Positions 58,015 to 64,000 of a stretch of DNA of 64,000 nt are shown piece by piece. Made by a program: the position numbers and the translations under genes. The stretch spans positions 1,178,001-1,242,000 of the forward strand of contig NC_068570.1 in assembly GCF_025698545.1 (NCBI RefSeq), read 5' to 3'. The notes below the pieces were generated by a model. The model saw only the letters and a program-made list of their open reading frames with translations, was not told the origin of the DNA and did no database searches. This stretch comes from Gossypium raimondii (Eukaryota > Streptophyta > Magnoliopsida > Malvales > Malvaceae). Every line of letters starts with the position of its first letter. Position 1 is the first letter of the stretch.

Positions 58015-60804
58015 TCATGTTCCTGAACCTTCAGATATTGCGGATAAATCGTTTTCTTCGATGAATGATGGATTAAGAAACTTAGCCACAAAAGCCCATG
58101 TCTTGTAAACATCTTCAAAGTTGGTTAGGAAACCGAGTGATGCTGTAATTACTTTAACTCGAAAGAATAAGCTTTTTCCGTCTCGGCAATTATTAGCCAT
58201 TGGTTGACAAAGGGCTGAATCTTCGAGCTCAATTTCCTTGCATTGTTGCTTCACGTTGTCCACAACTCGTACATGACTGAGTATACCGATGCCAAGAGAA
58301 ATACCGCTCTTCTCAGCTAGCTGCTGAACGATTTCCGGGTCAATTAGTCGTCCTCCGTTGCTGTCACGCACGTTGAAGGCTACGGCTGCACCTCTTTCAT
58401 ATTTGATCTTTGGGCCATATATTTGCACGAGATGGACTCCCTTGCTTTCATCTGAACTAGGTAACCGAAGTTGAAGTAAAGACGTAACAAGCCAGTTGAT
58501 CAGGTAACGTAGTCTAAGAGTCGTTTTGTTTAGACCCAACATGTTGACGTGGTCGAGGTGCCGGCAAATGATCTCAGGTTCCTTTCTACTGCACTCTTGG
58601 TCATCGTAATCGTAGTCTTCATCGGTACCGGATTCATCGTCAGGCAAGGTAGTCAACGAAACTTCACCAGGCTCCAACCGGCTAGGAATTTCAATCCTGC
58701 TGTCTTCCATGCTAAAAGATACCTTGCGACCCAAGCTTGCCACTTGGTCGTCATCATCAAAACCGAAAAGTCTACCATTGGCGAACCTGCTCCCTTCTCT
58801 CCCACCCAACAGTCTAAACTCACCCTCAGTCTCTCTCCTAATAGCACTTTCCTTCTCGAACATACCATTCTTCGGTTTGAATCCATTTACCTTAGAACTC
58901 AAGGTAGAATTAACTAGCTCCGACTCAATGCTGATGCCAGATTCTTCTTCAATCTCCCCGTACTGAGAATCTTTAGGCTTCCCATCATCTCCTGAAGCAG
59001 GGTCCATTTCAGCAGGCTGTTCTTCAGGGATCTCCGTAATTTGGTCTGGCTCATGTGACACGGACAATACAGCTGCATCAAAAGATAACACTGTATCACC
59101 CCGCGATCTCATGTTTATTTTCCTGTCATCACAAACCGGACTCGTAGACAATTTCGAAGTCATTATCGGAGACAATCTCTTATTGTTTCTCTTCCCGGAA
59201 ATCCACGACGGTAGTAGGGTCGAATCTGTTTTCAATCTGGTTAGTTGATCAGAATTATCAGACCCTAACGGACTCTGCCCCAAATCAATCCAATACGAAT
59301 TGTCCAACGATTCATCTTCACTAAAAATCGGACTTTTCATAAGATCACCAACCGAAAGATTCTCAGCTTCCTCGAAAATAGTACTTGCTCCGTCTCTATC
59401 CGAGCTATTATCATGATCCATCTCAGTTTCAAACACATCCCTAACTTGATTCGAAGTAAAAACGCCTGAAAAAGCCGGCATTTGAGACCCACCATTCCTC
59501 TCCGGCAACCCTTCTTCCTCATGTTTACCTCCTTCATCATCAAGTCCAACTAAAACATCAAGTCCGTCAATAGAATCACTCAAATACTGTGGATAAACCG
59601 GTAATATCTTCACCATACCAGACCCGGTATGTCCATACGGTATCTGCAAGCTTGCCATCACAGATTTCTTAATCAAAAGACAACCGAAACCCGTCGGATC
59701 ATAACCAAATAACCTATAAAACGAAGTGATAATAAAGTCTGGCCGAAACAACGACAAACCAAGCGAATCCATATCTTTAGGACCTAAGGAACCGGCATCA
59801 AGCAACGTATGCCAATGGTTTTGTTGAGCAAGTGCCATCCATTGATACGAATACTTCGCACCCGTCACTCTAGATTGAACTGGAAACACGAAAAGACCAT
59901 TAGCATGCCCTTTCTTCCTCTTTTTCTTATTTGAAATTTGCTTCCTTAACTCCCTAGAACATAGCTTCAATGAAGGCCATTTAAACCAAGCATTGTAAAC
60001 CTTAGCACCTTTCTCTTTAGCACATTGAGCCATCCAAATTACAGATTGACTTTCATGATCAAACATGGTCAAAAGTTTCTTATTTGTCTGAAAAGGATAA
60101 ACTTCAGCCAACAATTTAAAAGCAGACCCTCTACTAACAGTAAAAACAAGACCATATTCATTACAAGGTATGTTCAAATGCTCCAAAATCCTAGTCTTTA
60201 TATCATGTTCCATAGTACCAATCTCAGCACCACCATATAAAGCATGATTACTCAAATTTGCAGTCACTTCAGACAAATTAAACATAGTTGAATCCCAATT
60301 CAGTTGTGTTTGGTTATAAGAAAACAAACCAAAACCACAATAATCAAGACATACCTTAACTGAAGATTCAGACAAGTGACCATATTCTTCCATTCTCAAA
60401 TGATCAACTTTTTCAGTACCCTGAAACTTAGGGTACACTGTAATGAACTTTGAAAAAGCATCATTGAAGCTTGGAATTGAATCTTGTGAACAAAAAATAC
60501 GGTCTGCAACAAGAGAAGTAGCATTCAAGAACTCATTTTGAGCACGAAGTCTAGCTAATGATCTTGACCGTCCATTGGAACCATCTTGATTTAATGATGA
60601 TGAATCAATGTTTTGTGATTTTGAAAGTGACCCATCTTCAGATGCTTCTTCAAGTGCTTCTTTAAGCTTATTTTCTTGTAATTGACGAAGGACTGATAAA
60701 CTAGAACCACCACCATTGTTTCTTCTTTTGGTCTTCTTCTTCTTCTTCTTCTCTGCTATTAAAGCTGCACAATGAGATATTGGTTTCCATAGTGAAAAAT
60801 GCAT
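58015..60804 (-). CDS. Molybdenum-cofactor-sulfurase-like PLP-fold protein
   Basis: Intronless, 929 residues. The start at 60804 ([15 protein letters not shown]) is used because the upstream frame lacks ATG and this start is usual for the family. A basic Lys/Arg-rich tract (about 18-30) could be a nuclear signal. Next comes a NifS/aminotransferase-V-like domain (about 85-415) with [43 protein letters not shown] and [22 protein letters not shown] long acidic linker follows, then a conserved C-terminal region ([53 protein letters not shown]). At residue 364 an Arg (AGG) stands where ABA3-type sulfurases have the PLP-binding Lys, so desulfurase chemistry is doubtful. It resembles Arabidopsis At2g23520/At4g37100-type proteins of unclear function. 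Confidence 0.9.
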   Translation of the reverse strand: MHFSLWKPISHCAALIAEKKKKKKTKRRNNGGGSSLSVLRQLQENKLKEALEEASEDGSLSKSQNIDSSSLNQDGSNGRSRSLARLRAQNEFLNATSLVADRIFCSQDSIPSFNDAFSKFITVYPKFQGTEKVDHLRMEEYGHLSESSVKVCLDYCGFGLFSYNQTQLNWDSTMFNLSEVTANLSNHALYGGAEIGTMEHDIKTRILEHLNIPCNEYGLVFTVSRGSAFKLLAEVYPFQTNKKLLTMFDHESQSVIWMAQCAKEKGAKVYNAWFKWPSLKLCSRELRKQISNKKKRKKGHANGLFVFPVQSRVTGAKYSYQWMALAQQNHWHTLLDAGSLGPKDMDSLGLSLFRPDFIITSFYRLFGYDPTGFGCLLIKKSVMASLQIPYGHTGSGMVKILPVYPQYLSDSIDGLDVLVGLDDEGGKHEEEGLPERNGGSQMPAFSGVFTSNQVRDVFETEMDHDNSSDRDGASTIFEEAENLSVGDLMKSPIFSEDESLDNSYWIDLGQSPLGSDNSDQLTRLKTDSTLLPSWISGKRNNKRLSPIMTSKLSTSPVCDDRKINMRSRGDTVLSFDAAVLSVSHEPDQITEIPEEQPAEMDPASGDDGKPKDSQYGEIEEESGISIESELVNSTLSSKVNGFKPKNGMFEKESAIRRETEGEFRLLGGREGSRFANGRLFGFDDDDQVASLGRKVSFSMEDSRIEIPSRLEPGEVSLTTLPDDESGTDEDYDYDDQECSRKEPEIICRHLDHVNMLGLNKTTLRLRYLINWLVTSLLQLRLPSSDESKGVHLVQIYGPKIKYERGAAVAFNVRDSNGGRLIDPEIVQQLAEKSGISLGIGILSHVRVVDNVKQQCKEIELEDSALCQPMANNCRDGKSLFFRVKVITASLGFLTNFEDVYKTWAFVAKFLNPSFIEENDLSAISEGSGT

Positions 60805-61700
60805 GAATGGTTGCTTCTTTTTTTTCACAAGAACCAAACTTTTCTTGGGCAGTTTAATTCAAAGAACCAAACATTCAAATGGGGTTTATGTTTTTTGGTT
60901 TTCAAGATTCAAGCTTTAACTTTTTTTTTTAAAGCCCTTTACTTTATTGCCTAAAAACATTCAAAAAAACAAAGATTGTTGAACACTCAGAGCTTTAATA
61001 AGATCAAAAGGAATAAAAAGCAAAGATAAGAATTAAACAAATAAAAAAAAAAAAGCTTTAGCTTTCATCAAAGAATTAATCTTTAGAATAAGAACCCTTA
61101 ACTTTCAATTCAAATTCAACTTAACCCCCCCAAAGATACAAAACCCAGATTTGAAGACATCACAGGAGAAAACACAATGAAGAAGAATGGGAAGAAAATG
61201 GGGTTTTTTCTTTTTTCAATAAAAATTTTTATAAAGGAAAAAGGTGAATCCTTTGAGACCAATCAATTCCTACATTTACTAATGGCAGTTAATACAAACA
61301 TGTCTGCATTGAATGCTGTTTGCTGCTACCTTTCTTCCTTTGCCCACCATTATTATTACAACCTTGCTTTTTTTTGTGTACCATATTTGCCCCTCACATT
61401 CAATAAAATATTAAAAAAAACTCCTTACACTGTTCTTTACTTAGTTTTTTTAGTCAAAGTCTTGGTTTTAAATCTTTTTGACAAATATGGAAAAATCAAT
61501 GATAAAAACAGAAAAGATTCGAGTTGAAATGATGCCATGGTTGCTTATAACATTTCCTCTTATAATTCTACTCAAAAAACGAAAAATTAATTATTATACG
61601 AGTAGACTAAAAATTAAATTAAATTTTTTCTCTTAAAATTTTCATATTATTAAAAACTGAAATAATAATATTTAGTGTGTCATGCGTAGCTTATATTGAG
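60805..61700. other. 5' flank of the MoCo-sulfurase-like gene
   Basis: Probably leader and promoter. Poly(A)- and poly(T)-like runs are frequent. An open stretch at 61177-61527 on the plus strand is hydrophobic low-complexity and not supported as a gene. Confidence 0.4.
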
Positions 61701-61710
61701 TTCAAGGCAA

Positions 61711-61950
61711 TGACGAAGCTACAAAATTTGGGGAGGACAAAATTAAGTTGTATAATTTTATGAGAGCTAAAATACAATTTCATCATTTTAATAAATTATA
61801 TCTTCATAGCTTTTAAAAGATTAAATCAAAATTATCATTTTTGGGAGCCAATGTATAATTTTATCATTTACTAATTTAAAATTTTATAAATTTTAAAAGT
61901 CTAGAATTTAAATTTCCAAACGTGAGGCGACGGATCCCCTACCAGCCCCT
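61711..61950. repeat. Repeat fragment, family M6
   Basis: Starts GACGAAGCTACAAAATTTGG and ends CCCCTACCAGCCCCTGC. The interior (AAATACAATTTCATCATTTT; AAATTATATCTTCATAGCTT) matches 63800-63960. These look like copies of one interspersed repeat; the class is unknown. Confidence 0.5.
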
Positions 61951-61959
61951 GCTGTTACC

Positions 61960-61998
61960 TTTAATCTAACATATAAGGGTTTTTATGATACTTTTACC
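61960..61998. repeat. M2 terminal fragment
   Basis: TTATGATACTTTTACC preceded by ATCTAACATATAAGGG is the right end of an M2 element, abutting the M6 fragment. The rest of the element is absent. Confidence 0.5.
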
Positions 61999-63799
61999 TC
62001 CATTATCTTATATTACGAGTAAATTTTGAATAAATTAATCATTTGATTTCATTATTTTAATTAATTTTGTATTTATATTGTTAAAAATAAAAAACCCCCC
62101 TTTTTTTCAAAAATGAAACACAATAGAGGTCATTTTAAATTATAATTATTATATTTATTTCTTAATATATTAATTATAATTATAAATTATTATATGAGTT
62201 ATTATCATAATGATTTATAAATAAATTTTAATAACATATATTCTCTTATTAATATATACAAAATTGTAATAAAATTTATTATAATTCATCATAATTTTAT
62301 AGAAATTTAGTTTAAAACTAAAAAATATTAAAATAATTAAACTTGTTAAAAGAATTCTATAACAATGACGATTTACTAAAATATGATTATAAGTAATCTT
62401 ACATCCGTCTCCCAAATACCAAACTCCAACCAAGCGAACCAACTAGCGTAATGTAACATATATGATATTCTATATTGTAATCTTATATTCTCAAATCATA
62501 TTACCAAAAGTAATCTTACATTTCTTAAACTAAACACACCTAAAATATTACATTTAACTTCATTATGTTTTGATTATGTTCAAAATAAAGTCGAGTCAAA
62601 CAGTAAAACAATCTTCCTGTCTTTTTTTTAATCTACAATACTTAAACTCGAACTTCTTAACTCGATAATCTCCAATAAAATAAGTTTAAATCATTGAAGA
62701 ATGACATATTTTTGAATGTGACATGTAATGTAAGTACCCCATCCAATCATGCATCATGCAATAATTCAAAGTTGTTGTTACTGTTATTATTCTTTTAAAG
62801 GAAACTAGGAAACATGATTTAGAATTTAGATTGAATCTTTGGCCCACCATTCCTCCAATTTTTACCTAACTAATAATGTTTATAGCCAATTTCTATAAAT
62901 AAATAAAAGGGTAGGAATGTCATTTTGAGTTCCAACTGTGATTTTTATCACTTAGGATTCCAACCAATTTTTTTGGAAGAATATTGGAAAATACACTCTA
63001 TTCATTTAATTCCTTTTCCACATTTTGTCACATTAAATTATGATTTTTTTATTTAATATCTTATCGTTATACGAAAAATTATCTATATATTATATATTAA
63101 AGTTGATTGAGTCTTAGTTCGATTGACATCGATATTGTTGTCAATGCAGGAGAACGTAAGTTTGAGTAATTACGTCTAGTTCTAGATATTGTATAAAAAA
63201 ACAGATATAATAAGAATTTATAATGAAATTAATATTACAAAATTACCAAAAATTTATAAGACAATAATATTTATTTTAAAGGTATAATTGAATTTATTTT
63301 ATCATAATTGAATATTTGATGATGAGATAATTTGGGGATAAACATCTATTGACCAAACAATGGACATGATCAAAAGTTTTAAGGAGGTGTTAGATTTCGA
63401 GAACTTCAAAGTTCAGACCACGTGACTAACCTCTGTCGTTGACCTTTGGTTCTTTGTATGGAAAATGAAACATTTCAACCGTTAGATAATATATGATTAA
63501 CGTGAGTTTAAATGTGTTTAAATACGTATTTTTTATGATTTAAAAGTTTAAGAATTTATTAATAAATGTAGGTATTGAATTAAATAATAAAATTTAACTG
63601 TATCTTAATTTGATTGATATTATTTTATTATAATAATTTGAATGATGTAAATTTAAACGTGTTTAAACATTTAATATCCTTTACTTGAGATTAAAGGTTT
63701 ATAAGTATAACAATATAAATTTTAAGTTATTAATTGGTATCTCATTTACTTTCATTTCTTAAGATTAAGATGATTTGACACTCGGGAGAAATCGAATAT
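61999..63799. other. Intergenic, no gene supported
   Basis: Very AT-rich. Two sections (63110-63220 and 63480-63720) contain recurring phrases such as TAAGTTTGAGTAATTACGTC and AATTTAAACGTGTTTAAACA, suggesting decayed repeats. No gene is recognised. Confidence 0.45.
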
Positions 63800-63960
63800 T
63801 TTATTTAGGGTCGAAATTAAATTGTAATTTTTACGACAGTAAAAATGAAATTTAATCATTTTAATAGCTTATATCTTTATAATTTTTAAAAAATTTAAAG
63901 GACCTAAATGAAAATTTTTCTATTTTAGGAGGCCGATGCTCTATTTCGCCCCTGTTGACA
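63800..63960. repeat. Repeat fragment, family M6
   Basis: Matches part of 61711-61950 (TTAATCATTTTAATAGCTTA; GGAGGCCGATGC; CGCCCCTG near the end). Confidence 0.5.
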
Positions 63961-64000
63961 CTCCTGTGGAAAAAAATTATATAAAAAATATGATCTCGTC

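Noticed and set aside
58549-58917. Plus- and minus-strand open frames inside the MoCo-sulfurase-like gene
   Set aside because: They overlap a 929-codon conserved frame and show no family features of their own.
61177-61527. 116-codon plus-strand open frame upstream of the MoCo-sulfurase-like gene
   Set aside because: Lys/Phe/Leu-rich product expected from AT-rich sequence, with no homologue known to me and located in a probable promoter or leader region.
1-64000. CRISPR arrays, bacterial operons, tRNA or rRNA genes
   Set aside because: The DNA is clearly plant nuclear. No regular spacer arrays or tRNA-like cloverleaf sequences were seen by eye; a tRNA search was not run.

Overview
The window is plant nuclear DNA. 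It is AT-rich, its genes carry short GT-AG introns, and it holds Ty1/copia, LINE and MITE repeats. The conserved genes are plant-type: a CYP82-like P450 cluster, a KANADI factor, chloroplast-targeted PetM, TMEM147 and a MoCo-sulfurase-like protein. The repeat families look like those I associate with cotton and relatives (Malvaceae, probably Gossypium). That last point is recall, not a search.

Left part, about 1-27,200: a decayed tandem array of minus-strand CYP82-like P450 genes broken up by nested retroelements. Two P450 genes look intact: CYP-A (3726-5460) and CYP-C (25469-27127). Four relics accompany them: a deletion-fused N-/C-terminal stub (490-696), a 3'-end fragment (3587-3745), an exon fragment (about 11737-11905) and a full-length pseudogene, CYP-B (15598-17283). 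Duplicated flanks (1-320 with 17345-17665; 2950-3755 with 14850-15745) show repeated unequal recombination. The duplicated upstream flank at position 1 suggests the array continues off the left edge. Inserted elements are a copia element split by a 2.8-kb solo LTR (6716-11297), a second copia 5' half (11910-14182), a LINE (about 17740-24247), and inside the LINE a copia element with intact LTRs, a target-site duplication and an internally inverted gag-protease-integrase block (18854-22625).

Middle, about 27,200-52,000: mostly intergenic, with one clear gene, a six-exon KAN4/ATS-type GARP factor (34595-36891, minus). The rest holds MITE-like foldback families, a solo LTR with a perfect 5-bp duplication, a short perfect hairpin, simple repeats, an orphan exon-like block at 28301-28469 and a doubtful small ORF at 44780-45007.

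Right part, about 52,000-64,000: conserved single genes. These are a seven-exon TMEM147 gene (plus), petM (minus) and an intronless 929-residue MoCo-sulfurase-like protein (minus) whose expected PLP lysine is arginine. MITEs lie between them, and one ends about 40 bp from a promoter motif of TMEM147.

The genes form no operon or obvious single pathway. The P450s are oxidative enzymes of specialised metabolism; the others are unrelated housekeeping or developmental genes. I found no clearly new biochemical system. The most unusual structures are the rearranged copia element, the patterned Trp-to-stop decay of CYP-B, and the CYP-A tail supplied by a neighbouring gene fragment.
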